A stretch of 64,000 bases of DNA from Polyangiaceae bacterium (GTDB lineage: Bacteria; Myxococcota_A; Polyangia; Polyangiales; Polyangiaceae): assembly GCA_016715885.1 (NCBI GenBank), contig JADJXL010000015.1, positions 434,001-498,000 on the forward strand. The letters are read 5' to 3'. Positions within the stretch are counted from its first letter, which is position 1, and every line of letters starts with the position of its first letter. Shown piece by piece: positions 52,129 to 61,058 of this stretch. The notes under the pieces were generated by a model. It was not told the DNA's origin and did no database searches. It was given only the letters and a program-made list of their open reading frames with translations. A program made the translations under genes and the position numbers.

Positions 52129-54186
52129 CTAATTCGTTTTGCCCAAATGCTTGCGCGCAATGGCAGCCGATTGCGTATCGCCCATCGCTTCGGCCATTTC
52201 GAGCGTCTTCGTCCACAATGGTTTCGCTTCGTCGCGTTTTCCCGTTTGTTCGAGCGCCGTGGCCAGTTGAAACGTCGCTCCATAATGCGTCGGGTTCTTC
52301 GCCAACACGTCGCGGAAATGCTTGACCGCCGCCGCCGGATCCTTCTTCTCGTATAGCGCGGCAAGCCCGAGACGCATCTCCGCTCCCGCTGGATCCTCAG
52401 CCGCAGGCGCTCGAGGCAGCGCTTGTGGCAATGCCGGCGTCAGCGCCGCGATGCGCCCGCGAGCATGCGCGATCGTGGCTTCATCCCCGCTCGCCTCGGA
52501 AAGCTTCAACATCTTCGTCCACGTCGCGCGAGCAGCCGGACGGTCGCCCGCTTGTTCGAGCGCCGTTGCGAGCTGATACGTCGCGCCGTAATGAGTCGGC
52601 TCCGCCGCAATCACTTCGCGAAAGCGCGCCACCGCTCGGGCAGCATCCCGCTTCGTGTAGAGCGCATCGAGCCCCTCGGCCATCGGATCGCGAACGGCGC
52701 TCGTCGATGCGCTCGGCGCCGTGATCGCGGGCTTCGAGCCGTCGTCGCGCGCGGACATGCGCCCCGCAAAAAATGCTGCCACGAGGGCCGCGATGCCGAT
52801 GCCGATCGTCAAGGGTGGGCTCAGCCGCGTTGCTGAACGCGGCTCACTATCGGTTTTCTCCGTCATGCTTGATCTCCGCACTCCAAGTACGATGGCCACG
52901 CTGCCTGCAAGAGCCAAGAAAAAAGCCGGCCATCGGTTGGTCTGAGCACCGGCAAACGTCCGAGGAATCGCGCCGAGCGCGTGAAGAATGTCATACGTCG
53001 TCGGATCATAAATGTTGCGCTGACGAAATATCGTATCGAAGAGTGAAAATTCCACTGCCGCGTTGATCGCCACGAAAAACGCGAAGAGAACCGATTGTCC
53101 CGCCCGAGTCGCTCGCACGAACCACGGATGGTTCACGACGATCCACGCTGCGAGCAGGCGCAGCACGGGATCGAGGATCACCATGAAGCGCAGGTTCTTG
53201 GGCAGTCCCATGAACGCCGCGAGCGCGATGATCAAAAAGCCCGCGAGCCAACGCTCTCGGCCTCCAGTGCGAAGCCGCTCGGTCATTTTTGCAAGCGCGC
53301 TCGTGGCCAAGAGACACACGATCGGCGCGAGCAGGAACATGTCGAACATGGGCCGGTGCGCCGGACCCGAGTAGTACTGAATGCTGTAGTCGCTCGCGAA
53401 GGAAGCGTCGTTCAACCGTACGAGATCGTAAAGAGCGGATGGGTCTTGCCCGACGAGCACGAAGCCTGTGCAAAACAAGAGCGGAGGCAAAAGGAAGAGC
53501 GCCGCGTCACGCAGCTTGGGGCCTCGATGCGAGGAAGCGAAAAGACAAAGCGCGACGAACGCGGCATAAGGAAACGCGAAGGCTTCCTTCACGGAGAACG
53601 CGAGCGTGGATGCCAGGACAAACCAGCCCATACGCCGGTACGTTGCGCTTCGAGGTTCGTGCGGGTCAGCGTCGAGCAGGTGCACGAGCGACAGGAACGC
53701 TGCCAAGAACGCCGCGCAATAGACTTGGTCCTGGAGCGCGCGGCGGCCCAGCGCGAGCTGCAAGGGGGACACGATCGAGAATGCCGTCGCGAGCAGCGCA
53801 GCACCTCGACCGACGAGGCGACTGCCGAGCGCGTAGGTGAGCGCGAGCGACGCGATGCCGGCGAGCGTCGACAGCCATGCGAGCGTGCGGCCGTCGCATG
53901 GCGCGTGCACGGTGCACGCGAGCGTCGTGAGCGAGAAGTGTCCCCACCGGAGCGGCGTTGGCGACAGCCAGAGCGCCTGACGGTCGAGGTACGTCGCGAC
54001 GAACTTCGGGTAAGCGGACCAGCCATCACGCGTCAACCAGCGGGTGATGTCCACGTAATGCGCTTCGTCAGCGGGCGAATACGCGACGACGTCGTTCACG
54101 AGGACGCGCAGCACGGCGCCGATGACGAGCAGCGCCAGCACGAGCCGCCGGTGCGGCGTTACCAGTTTTCCGAGCGTCTCGAGCAT
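52129..54186 (-). CDS. GT39-like membrane glycosyltransferase with C-terminal TPRs
   Basis: 685 aa. The N-terminal 420 or so residues have about ten transmembrane helices. The first loop has ADEAHYVDITRWL, with the acidic pair expected at the catalytic loop of PMT/ArnT-type (GT39, GT-C) enzymes. A transmembrane helix (PLTIGIGIAALVAAFFAG) precedes a periplasm-side region with two TPR-like modules in near-repeat: THYGATYQLATALEQAGD and THYGATFQLATALEQTGK. A TPR tail fused to such an enzyme is uncommon. Donor and acceptor are unknown. Confidence 0.8.
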   Translation of the reverse strand: MLETLGKLVTPHRRLVLALLVIGAVLRVLVNDVVAYSPADEAHYVDITRWLTRDGWSAYPKFVATYLDRQALWLSPTPLRWGHFSLTTLACTVHAPCDGRTLAWLSTLAGIASLALTYALGSRLVGRGAALLATAFSIVSPLQLALGRRALQDQVYCAAFLAAFLSLVHLLDADPHEPRSATYRRMGWFVLASTLAFSVKEAFAFPYAAFVALCLFASSHRGPKLRDAALFLLPPLLFCTGFVLVGQDPSALYDLVRLNDASFASDYSIQYYSGPAHRPMFDMFLLAPIVCLLATSALAKMTERLRTGGRERWLAGFLIIALAAFMGLPKNLRFMVILDPVLRLLAAWIVVNHPWFVRATRAGQSVLFAFFVAINAAVEFSLFDTIFRQRNIYDPTTYDILHALGAIPRTFAGAQTNRWPAFFLALAGSVAIVLGVRRSSMTEKTDSEPRSATRLSPPLTIGIGIAALVAAFFAGRMSARDDGSKPAITAPSASTSAVRDPMAEGLDALYTKRDAARAVARFREVIAAEPTHYGATYQLATALEQAGDRPAARATWTKMLKLSEASGDEATIAHARGRIAALTPALPQALPRAPAAEDPAGAEMRLGLAALYEKKDPAAAVKHFRDVLAKNPTHYGATFQLATALEQTGKRDEAKPLWTKTLEMAEAMGDTQSAAIARKHLGKTN

Positions 54187-54264
54187 GCTGGCCTAGACCC
54201 GCTTTTCTTTTCCAGACGTACCGCATCTTGACAAGCATCGTGCGGAAAGGTTCTCCTGTTCTGT

Positions 54265-56082
54265 ATGCGAGTTGGTCGCACGGCAATTCGAGCGCTCATG
54301 GTCGCTGCGGCGACGTTCGTCGCAAGGCCGCTCGTCGCGCAAGATGTGTCCGCAACGGGAGCGCTGGAACGTTTCCAACCTTCGGTGCCAGGTGACGGAC
54401 TTTTCGGAGTGCCTTCGCCGTCGGTGGGAGGTCATCTCATTCCGCGGGGCCGGGCGGTCGTCGATTTCGCGTTGAACCCGCTTTCGATTCAAGACGGGTC
54501 GACGCGCACGTCGATCGTTGCACAACAGACGTACTTGCACCTGGCTGCATCGCTTCCGCTTTTCGATCGGGTGCTCGTTTCGTTCGACATGCCGTTTGCG
54601 CTGGCGCAATCGGGCGACAGTCCCACGGTCGCGGGCGTCGCGTTTCCATCACCGAGCGGCGCGGACGTGGGCGATTTGCGTCTCGGCGGGCGCGTGCGGA
54701 TATTCGGCGAAGACGCGAATCAATTCCAGATTGCCGGTGGCGTGTATTTCTACGTGCCGACGGGTCCGAATGGATCGTACGCGGGCGATGGTGCGGTGCG
54801 CGGCGAGCCGCACGTGATCATGGGTGGTCGTGTAAAACAATTTTTTTACAGCGTATCGCTTGGGACGACGTTGCGAGCTTCGCAGAGGCCGAGCTCGTTC
54901 GATGTGCGAGCGGGTGCGGCCATTGTCTTGAAAGATGGATTCATTCAGGCGGGCCCGGAGTTTTCGCTATCCGCGCCATTTTCCGATCAAGTGCTGCTCG
55001 ATAACGACACGACGCGCATTTTTGCGGCTTCGCCGGTGTCTGCCGAGCTTTTGCTTGGCGTCAAGGTTCGTCCGATTCCATTTTTGGTCATTGGTGTCGG
55101 TGGTGGACCAGGTTTGACGAATGGTTGGGGGACGCCTGCGGGGTTCGTCGTTGGCAGTGTCGGGTACGAGCCGCTTGCTCCGCCGCCCAAGAAACCCGAG
55201 GCCGATACCGACAAAGACGGCATTTTCGACAAGGATGACCATTGTCCGACGGTTCGGGGCATCAAGCACGAAAACCCCAAAAAGAATGGTTGTCCCGCGG
55301 ATGCGGACGACGACACCATTTTGGATGTCGACGATGCTTGTCCGAAAGAGCCGGGCAAGCCGAACAGCGATCCGAAGAAAAATGGTTGCCCGCCGGATCA
55401 GGATGGCGACGGAATCATTGATAAAAATGACGCGTGCCCCGAGGTTGCGGGCGTGAAGAACGACGATCCGAAAAAGAATGGCTGTCCGCCGGACGAAGAC
55501 GGCGATTCGATTGTGGACGCCAAAGATGCGTGTCCGAAGGTGCCGGGTATCGAGCACGAGGATCCCCAAAAGAATGGTTGCCCATCGGATCGCGATGGTG
55601 ATGGCATTCCCGACGCCGAAGATGCGTGTCCGGACCAAAAAGGCAGCAGTGACGAGGACAAGTCGAAGCACGGTTGTCCGCACGTCACGGTCACGAAGAC
55701 GGAGATCGTCATTTCGCGCCAAGTTCAATTCAAGTTCGGTCAATCGGCGCTCGCGCATACGGTCGACCCGGTATCGGACGATTTGCTCACGGAGGTTCGT
55801 GATGCAATCGTTGATCACCCGGAAATCGAGCAAATTGAAGTTCAGGGGCACACGGACAACGTGGGCAAGGACGAAATCAACAGGGCATTGTCGCAAGAAC
55901 GTGCCGATGCCGTGCGCCGGTGGCTCGTGCAGCGAGGTATTCCGGCGGCGAAGCTTTTGGCGAAGGGGTATGGGAGCACGCGGCCCATTGCGACGAACGA
56001 CACGGAGGAAGGTCGTCAGCAGAATCGGCGCGTGCAGTTCCTCATCGTGCCGGCATCAGGTGACAAGAAAAAGAAGCCTTGA
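54265..56082 (+). CDS. OmpA-family protein with thrombospondin type-3 repeats
   Basis: 605 aa. Signal peptide ending ARPLVAQ. A beta-barrel-like N-terminal region of about 290 residues is followed by at least five Ca-binding TSP3 repeats (DTDKDGIFDKDDHCP, DQDGDGIIDKNDACP and similar). The C-terminal OmpA domain reads VQFKFGQSALAHTVDPVSDDLL, EIEQIEVQGHTDNVG, LSQERADAVRRWLVQRGI, QQNRRVQFLIV, which binds peptidoglycan. Outer-membrane anchoring to the wall is the likely role. Confidence 0.93.
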   Translation: MRVGRTAIRALMVAAATFVARPLVAQDVSATGALERFQPSVPGDGLFGVPSPSVGGHLIPRGRAVVDFALNPLSIQDGSTRTSIVAQQTYLHLAASLPLFDRVLVSFDMPFALAQSGDSPTVAGVAFPSPSGADVGDLRLGGRVRIFGEDANQFQIAGGVYFYVPTGPNGSYAGDGAVRGEPHVIMGGRVKQFFYSVSLGTTLRASQRPSSFDVRAGAAIVLKDGFIQAGPEFSLSAPFSDQVLLDNDTTRIFAASPVSAELLLGVKVRPIPFLVIGVGGGPGLTNGWGTPAGFVVGSVGYEPLAPPPKKPEADTDKDGIFDKDDHCPTVRGIKHENPKKNGCPADADDDTILDVDDACPKEPGKPNSDPKKNGCPPDQDGDGIIDKNDACPEVAGVKNDDPKKNGCPPDEDGDSIVDAKDACPKVPGIEHEDPQKNGCPSDRDGDGIPDAEDACPDQKGSSDEDKSKHGCPHVTVTKTEIVISRQVQFKFGQSALAHTVDPVSDDLLTEVRDAIVDHPEIEQIEVQGHTDNVGKDEINRALSQERADAVRRWLVQRGIPAAKLLAKGYGSTRPIATNDTEEGRQQNRRVQFLIVPASGDKKKKP

Positions 56083-56114
56083 AGATGACGCATTGCTTTT
56101 GGTACACTGGTGAC

Positions 56115-56402
56115 ATGGCTGCTCGGGTGCGCGTTTCATTCGGGATTGCTGCGGTGGCTGTCGTATCGGCGCTGGGCGTGCTGGGTTGTGATGCTGGCGG
56201 GCTGATCGTGGTGGAGAACAAGGGCGATCAGACGCCGCGGCGCGACCCGGCTTCGACGGACATGGTTTCGGGCGGCACGGTGGTGAAGAACAGCAAGTAC
56301 AAGCTGGTGTACACGATGGGTCAGCCGACGCCGCAGAGCCGCGTGACGGGCGGCGAGAAGACGCTCAACGGTGGCGTCGTGGGAGCGACGCAGGGGCCGT
56401 AA
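56115..56402 (+). CDS. Small lipoprotein
   Basis: 95 aa from ATG 56115, about 30 bp after the ompA stop. Signal sequence VSFGIAAVAVVSALG with lipobox GVLGC. The short mature part contains MVSGGTVVKNSKYKLVYTMGQPTPQ and a C-terminal GGVVGATQGP. It is probably co-transcribed with the OmpA gene. Similar small lipoproteins with the motif of Gly-Val/Asn and Met-Gly-Gln are known near the ends of secreted-protein operons; no function assigned. Confidence 0.7.
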   Translation: MAARVRVSFGIAAVAVVSALGVLGCDAGGLIVVENKGDQTPRRDPASTDMVSGGTVVKNSKYKLVYTMGQPTPQSRVTGGEKTLNGGVVGATQGP

Positions 56403-56463
56403 GGGCATTTTTGTTGGTGGGAGCCGCGCGACACGTGATGCGAATCATGGTAGGGTCGGGTTG

Positions 56464-56655
56464 ATGGTACCCCACGATCCGATCCTCGAAGTATTCGACA
56501 GAGCTCCTGTGGGCGAGCCGTATACGCCAGAGCAACGTGCAGAGCTCGACCGAGCCGTGGCAGATATTGCCGCGGGGAAAGTCGTGCCCATTTCGCACGA
56601 AGAAGTGCACGCATGGGTTGCGTCGCGAGCGCGTTCAATGCTCGATTACTCGTGA
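56464..56655 (+). CDS. Small antitoxin-like protein
   Basis: 63 aa from ATG 56464 (TTG one codon upstream). VGEPYTPEQRAELDRAVADIAAGKVVPISHEEVHAWV is a pattern common in Phd/YefM- or ParD-like antitoxin-type small proteins. No toxin gene follows on the same strand; the next gene (56646-57176) is on the other strand and converges with a 10-bp overlap. It may be an orphan antitoxin. Confidence 0.65.
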   Translation: MVPHDPILEVFDRAPVGEPYTPEQRAELDRAVADIAAGKVVPISHEEVHAWVASRARSMLDYS

Positions 56656-57176
56656 GGCGTGCCTTGATTTTCTCGCGCCTTTAGCGTGGCCATCAGTATT
56701 GGCACCACCGCCCGGTCCTTTGCACGGCCAGTCTTCAATTTAACATCAATGAGTGTCGGTAGATCGAGAACACGAAAGGACGTATCTCCATCTGACAATA
56801 CCTCACTATGAGGCAAAAGTTCGTCATAACCCTGACCAACTTCGAGCTCGCATAGTGGATCAAATGGTCCGAGCAGCGTTGATAAATTGATGTGCCCGTT
56901 TCCCGCAAGCATTGCTGCTGTTGGGCGAAGTCGTCGATTGGCGAAGTCGTAACGCATGGTCGCGTCCAGCTTCAAGAGTAAATCGAGTAACCGGGCAATG
57001 TTATCTGGTGTTCGTCGATGAACGACATCCAGATCCTGCGTCGTAATAGGCGCGCCGTGTAGAAGGCCTGCGGCACCACCAACGACGATGAACTCCACCC
57101 CCGCGCGAACCAATTCCGTGACAAACCGCTCAGGGTCAACGACTTTCGGGTGCTCCACGTCGGAACCTCGTAGCAA
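56646..57176 (-). CDS. AbiEii/nucleotidyltransferase-like protein
   Basis: 176 aa. Nucleotidyltransferase-fold start: FIVVGGAAGLLHGAPITTQDLDVVHRRT, with Gly-Gly then D-x-D (DLD), and later DLPTLIDVKLKTGRAKDRAVVPIL, the Lys/Asp motif seen in AbiEii-type enzymes. This is the DUF6036/AbiEii group that includes toxins. It overlaps the small gene at 57136 by 41 bp and is probably a two-gene toxin-antitoxin-like unit; which is the toxin is inferred. Confidence 0.8.
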   Translation of the reverse strand: MLRGSDVEHPKVVDPERFVTELVRAGVEFIVVGGAAGLLHGAPITTQDLDVVHRRTPDNIARLLDLLLKLDATMRYDFANRRLRPTAAMLAGNGHINLSTLLGPFDPLCELEVGQGYDELLPHSEVLSDGDTSFRVLDLPTLIDVKLKTGRAKDRAVVPILMATLKARENQGTPHE

Positions 57177-57348
57177 ACCGTGCCATCGCTACGCCCGCTC
57201 GCAAGCGCTCGAAGGGCGACCGCTGAAGAGCCAAACGAATCAGCGATTCGTCTACCTCCGATACAGCCATGATGAGCTCCGCGTCCATACGCTGAAGTAG
57301 CTCACTGCTGCTGCGTGGTCGTTCAGACCTCGCCTCGACACGGTCCAT
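57136..57348 (-). CDS. Small partner of the nucleotidyltransferase (antitoxin-like)
   Basis: 70 aa. The segment VDESLIRLALQRSPFERLRAGVAMARF resembles a short helical protein frequently encoded just before AbiEii/nucleotidyltransferase genes. It overlaps the downstream gene by 41 bp, in another frame. It reads on the minus strand from 57348, within 117 bp of the divergent start at 57465. Confidence 0.65.
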   Translation of the reverse strand: MDRVEARSERPRSSSELLQRMDAELIMAVSEVDESLIRLALQRSPFERLRAGVAMARFATRFRRGAPESR

Positions 57349-57464
57349 GCCGCAAGCCTAGCACGCCCCAGAGCTCTCCAAACGCAGCCTCTTCTCCCGC
57401 CTCGCACAAAAGTTTTCGCCACAAATTACAAGTGCCACGATGGCCTGTGCTACGGCCCAAATCG

Positions 57465-60400
57465 ATGGGTGCGCAAGCGACCGCATGGGACCGAAACGAA
57501 GGCCGCTCCGATACGAAAGTCGGGCAAAGTGAACGATTTGGAGGCGTACGAGCGGACTTCGTCGCCACCCTGGGACGCCGCGTCCTCGAACTGCGAGCTG
57601 CCGTGGCAAGACTGGGCGAAGATGCGTCGTCGTCCGCAAGGCGCGATGACCTGCGCCGCCGCGTGCATGCGCTCGCTGCCGCTGCAAGGCTGCTTCGCTT
57701 CAACAAGCTCGCCGCCGAGCTCGCGGGGAGCGAAGCCCTGGTCGACCGCATCGCTCAGCGCGGGAAACTCACCGAGGAAGACGCGAAACAACTGTGCGAG
57801 CTGCTCGATAGGCTGCCCGAGCTGGCCTGGAGCGAAGCGGCGCTCGTGGATCCGGACTCCGTGCCGCGTCCGGGAAGCACGCCGCCTCGCCCCATGATCG
57901 CCCCCGACGTACCACGGGACGCGAGCGAAGATATCGTTGCAAAGCAAACGAAATTCGATGCACCTCAAACGATTTTGTTTGTCGGACCCGCGCACCTCGC
58001 CGAGGGGCTCGCGACCGAAGACGACCCGGAATCGTTCGAGATCGAACGAACGGATGACTTTGCAAAAGCCGCGGATCTTGCCCGAGCGCTCGCGCCCGAT
58101 GTGATCGTGATCGACGCGGACAAACCGAGCGCCCGGCAGCTCGTCGCGGCGCTGCTGGCCGATCCGATGACGGAAGAAGCTCCCATCATCCTGCTCGGTC
58201 GGTTCGTAAAAGCCGACGATGCAGCGCTCTACGCAGCGCTCGGGGTGGCTCGAACGCTGCCGAAGCCGGTGTCACCAAGCGCCTTGCGCAAAGCGATCAT
58301 CGAGGTGACCGCGAGCTACGTGAAGCGCGAGATCGCGCGCGCTCCGATCGGTGAAGTGACACTCGACGAGCTTGGCAAACGCCTGGCCGAAGAGCTGCGA
58401 CGAGGTCTCTGCGATGCGGCCGATGAACGAGCGCGACAGATGCGGATCTCATGCGGCGAAGGCAGCGAAATGCTCGCGGCGCTTTGGGGCACGGTCGCAC
58501 GCATTCGGGACCTCGTGACGATCGAGTCGCGGGGGGCCGTGAGGTTCGTGCAGAGCGGGCCGGAAGGCGCGCTGCCGTATGCACCATGGTTCGGCGAGAC
58601 AAACGCGCGCGGCGATCAAGCGAGCCGCGTGCGATCGCTCGGAGAAGCGCGCGGAACGAAAGGTGCGTCGCTCGAGCGCATGAGCATCGTCGTCGCGGAT
58701 GACGATGCAGCGATCACGTGGTTCTTGGCCGGCGTGCTTCGTTCCGCCGGAGCAACCGTGTACGAAGCGCGCGACGGCGAGCGGGCGTTCGAGCTTGCGT
58801 GTGAGCATTCGCCGGACCTCGTCCTCAGCGACATCGTGATGCCGGGCCTCGATGGGTTTGCGCTGTGCCGAGCGATCAAGCGGGATTTTGCGCTGCGCGA
58901 CGTGCCCGTGGTGCTCCTGTCGTGGAAGGAAGACCTTTTGCAGCGCGTGCGAGAGCTCGGTGCAGGCGCGGATGGGTACATGCGCAAGGAAGCGAGTGCC
59001 GCGTCGATCGTGCAGCGACTGCGCGAGATCCTCGGGCCGCGGCTTCGCGTGGCGGAACGTTTGGCACGAGGTGGCGAAGTGCGCGGGCGCCTGGAAGGTT
59101 TGACGCCACGAACCCTGCTTTCGCTGGCCTGTACGCATCTGCCCGCATCGACGCTGACCGTGCGCGATGCGCGTGACCTGTACGAAGTGGAAATTCGTGA
59201 GGGGCATCCCGTGCGGGCCACTCGCACGACCGCCGATGGATCGTACGAACGTGGCCCCGGGGTGCTTGCGAGGCTGCTTGGCGTTGGCTCGGGTCGGTTT
59301 GTCGTGGTACCCATCGCGCATGATGACGTCGAACGCTTGTCGGCTGCGCGTCCTGACTTGTTCGGGTCGCTTGCCGAGCAATTGGTCCCGCCGATTGCTT
59401 CGGCCCGAGCGGCGCAGCGCCTGCTTTCGGGTGGTTCGCTGATGCTCGCGACACGCGTCGAAGTGGACCTCGGCGTGCTCGGATCGCTCGTGGACGCGAT
59501 GCCGGATCGTGCGCGATCCGTGCTGCGGGCGATCGCGGACGGCGCGTCGCCGCGGGACATCGTCGTGAGCGGTTCGACGCCTGCGCGCCTCGTTGAGGAC
59601 GTGCTCTGCGATGCTGCGGCGCACGGAGCCATCAGCGCGATCGTGGGTGCGTCGGGTACGGACTTGCTCACGCCGGCCGTGCAAGCGGAGTCGGAGCGGC
59701 TTCGAGGTATCCGGAGGTTGGAGCCGGTGGTCGTTCCGCCGCTCTCCGAAGTGCTGCCGGAGCCCGTGTCGAGCACGCCGCAGCCGGTGTCGGCCGTGAT
59801 CGATCGCTCGGCCACGCCTCTACCGGCGGTCGTACGTGACGAACCTTCACCAGCCGCGCCGATTGTCGAGACGAACGCGACGAAGCATCAGGTCGAAGAC
59901 AAGCCGCGCGAAACGTTGCGTGCTGCGGAAAAACCGGCGGTGCTCGTCACGCCGCACGATGACGACGATGACGATGCAACGACGCTTGCGCTTTTGGGAC
60001 AGAGCCCCGTTTCGCATGCTGCAGCACCAAAGGTTTCCGCGAACGACTTCACGCCGGACGTCATCAGCGGAGTGCAAACCTACATGCCGCCGCCCGTGGC
60101 GCCGGTTGTCGCACCGGAGCCTGCGCCGGCGTCGAAGGGTTTGCTGGGACAAACAGCAACCAAAGCATCCGACGTCGCGTCTGAATCCGCAGCCGTCGAG
60201 GCTGCGAAGGGCGAGCAGGCGTCTGGTTTGTCGCCGGCGCCGCTGAAGCGCGCGCCGCTGGAAGCGATTGCTCCGAGCGTGAGGCCGCCGTCATCCGAAA
60301 AAGCGCCGCTCAAAGCAAAGTCCGCATCGCCGAAGCCTGCGGCTGTGTCGAAGAAGGTGTCACCGAAGCCTCCCGTGGCGAAGCCGGTCACGAGGGTGGT

Positions 60401-61058
60401 GCCGCCGATGACGTTGGGATCGCTCGAGCCGCCGCCGGTCGAGGAATTGCCGCCGCCGCGCACGGCATTGCCGTCGTCGCACGCGCCGCGTCCGCGTATG
60501 GCGGAGGCCGAGGTGCATGCGGGCATGCAAGCGGCGGAGCCGCCGAAACGGGACAATTCGCGAATGCGCGTGGGCGCGTGGATTCTGTTTGCTTTAGCGG
60601 GCGTTGTGTTTGCCGTGGGAAGCCGAGTTTCGCATCAACGCAGCCTGGAAGCGGCGCAAGCGCAGCAAGCGGCCCAAGTGGCAGAACCTGCGGACACGGA
60701 GGCTGTTCAGGCGGTGGAACCCGCTCCGGAAGCGCCCGTGGAAACGGCGACATCGCTCGACAGGAAAGAAGGGGAGTCGGCGGATTTCCCGGTATTGCCG
60801 CAGGATTTGCCATTGCGAAAAGAAGACAAGGTGCCCAAGGGGCAGGGATTGCTCGAAGTGGTCGCGGGTCCATCGGACACGATTTTCGTCGACGGGCAGC
60901 TCATTGGGACGGGCCCGGTGGTCAAGGTGCCGCTTGCGCCGAAGAAGGATCCGTACGAAATTCGTTTGCGGCTTCGAGGTGAAGAGCGCGTGCGTTTTGC
61001 GCTCGTCAAAGAAGGCCGAATGTCTCGGCTGCGTATTGCTCCGCCGTGGTCTCGTTGA
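57465..61058 (+). CDS. Giant Hpt/receiver/PATAN/transmembrane/PEGA protein
   Basis: 1197 aa from ATG 57465 (the upstream extension is low-complexity and lacks a good start). Helical N-terminal region (LGRRVLELRAAVARLGEDA) that may be Hpt-like but has no clear His; a degenerate receiver (170-285); a canonical receiver (406-520) with VADDD, acceptor Asp in VLSDIVMPG and Lys in YMRKEAS; a PATAN/DUF4388-like domain (about 535-680); a long Pro/Ala linker; a transmembrane helix (about 1035-1053, ILFALAGVVFAVGS); and a PEGA domain at the end (GLLEVVAGPSDTIFVDGQLIG). An inner-membrane phosphorelay protein; the PEGA end would be in the periplasm. Confidence 0.78.
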   Translation: MGAQATAWDRNEGRSDTKVGQSERFGGVRADFVATLGRRVLELRAAVARLGEDASSSARRDDLRRRVHALAAAARLLRFNKLAAELAGSEALVDRIAQRGKLTEEDAKQLCELLDRLPELAWSEAALVDPDSVPRPGSTPPRPMIAPDVPRDASEDIVAKQTKFDAPQTILFVGPAHLAEGLATEDDPESFEIERTDDFAKAADLARALAPDVIVIDADKPSARQLVAALLADPMTEEAPIILLGRFVKADDAALYAALGVARTLPKPVSPSALRKAIIEVTASYVKREIARAPIGEVTLDELGKRLAEELRRGLCDAADERARQMRISCGEGSEMLAALWGTVARIRDLVTIESRGAVRFVQSGPEGALPYAPWFGETNARGDQASRVRSLGEARGTKGASLERMSIVVADDDAAITWFLAGVLRSAGATVYEARDGERAFELACEHSPDLVLSDIVMPGLDGFALCRAIKRDFALRDVPVVLLSWKEDLLQRVRELGAGADGYMRKEASAASIVQRLREILGPRLRVAERLARGGEVRGRLEGLTPRTLLSLACTHLPASTLTVRDARDLYEVEIREGHPVRATRTTADGSYERGPGVLARLLGVGSGRFVVVPIAHDDVERLSAARPDLFGSLAEQLVPPIASARAAQRLLSGGSLMLATRVEVDLGVLGSLVDAMPDRARSVLRAIADGASPRDIVVSGSTPARLVEDVLCDAAAHGAISAIVGASGTDLLTPAVQAESERLRGIRRLEPVVVPPLSEVLPEPVSSTPQPVSAVIDRSATPLPAVVRDEPSPAAPIVETNATKHQVEDKPRETLRAAEKPAVLVTPHDDDDDDATTLALLGQSPVSHAAAPKVSANDFTPDVISGVQTYMPPPVAPVVAPEPAPASKGLLGQTATKASDVASESAAVEAAKGEQASGLSPAPLKRAPLEAIAPSVRPPSSEKAPLKAKSASPKPAAVSKKVSPKPPVAKPVTRVVPPMTLGSLEPPPVEELPPPRTALPSSHAPRPRMAEAEVHAGMQAAEPPKRDNSRMRVGAWILFALAGVVFAVGSRVSHQRSLEAAQAQQAAQVAEPADTEAVQAVEPAPEAPVETATSLDRKEGESADFPVLPQDLPLRKEDKVPKGQGLLEVVAGPSDTIFVDGQLIGTGPVVKVPLAPKKDPYEIRLRLRGEERVRFALVKEGRMSRLRIAPPWSR

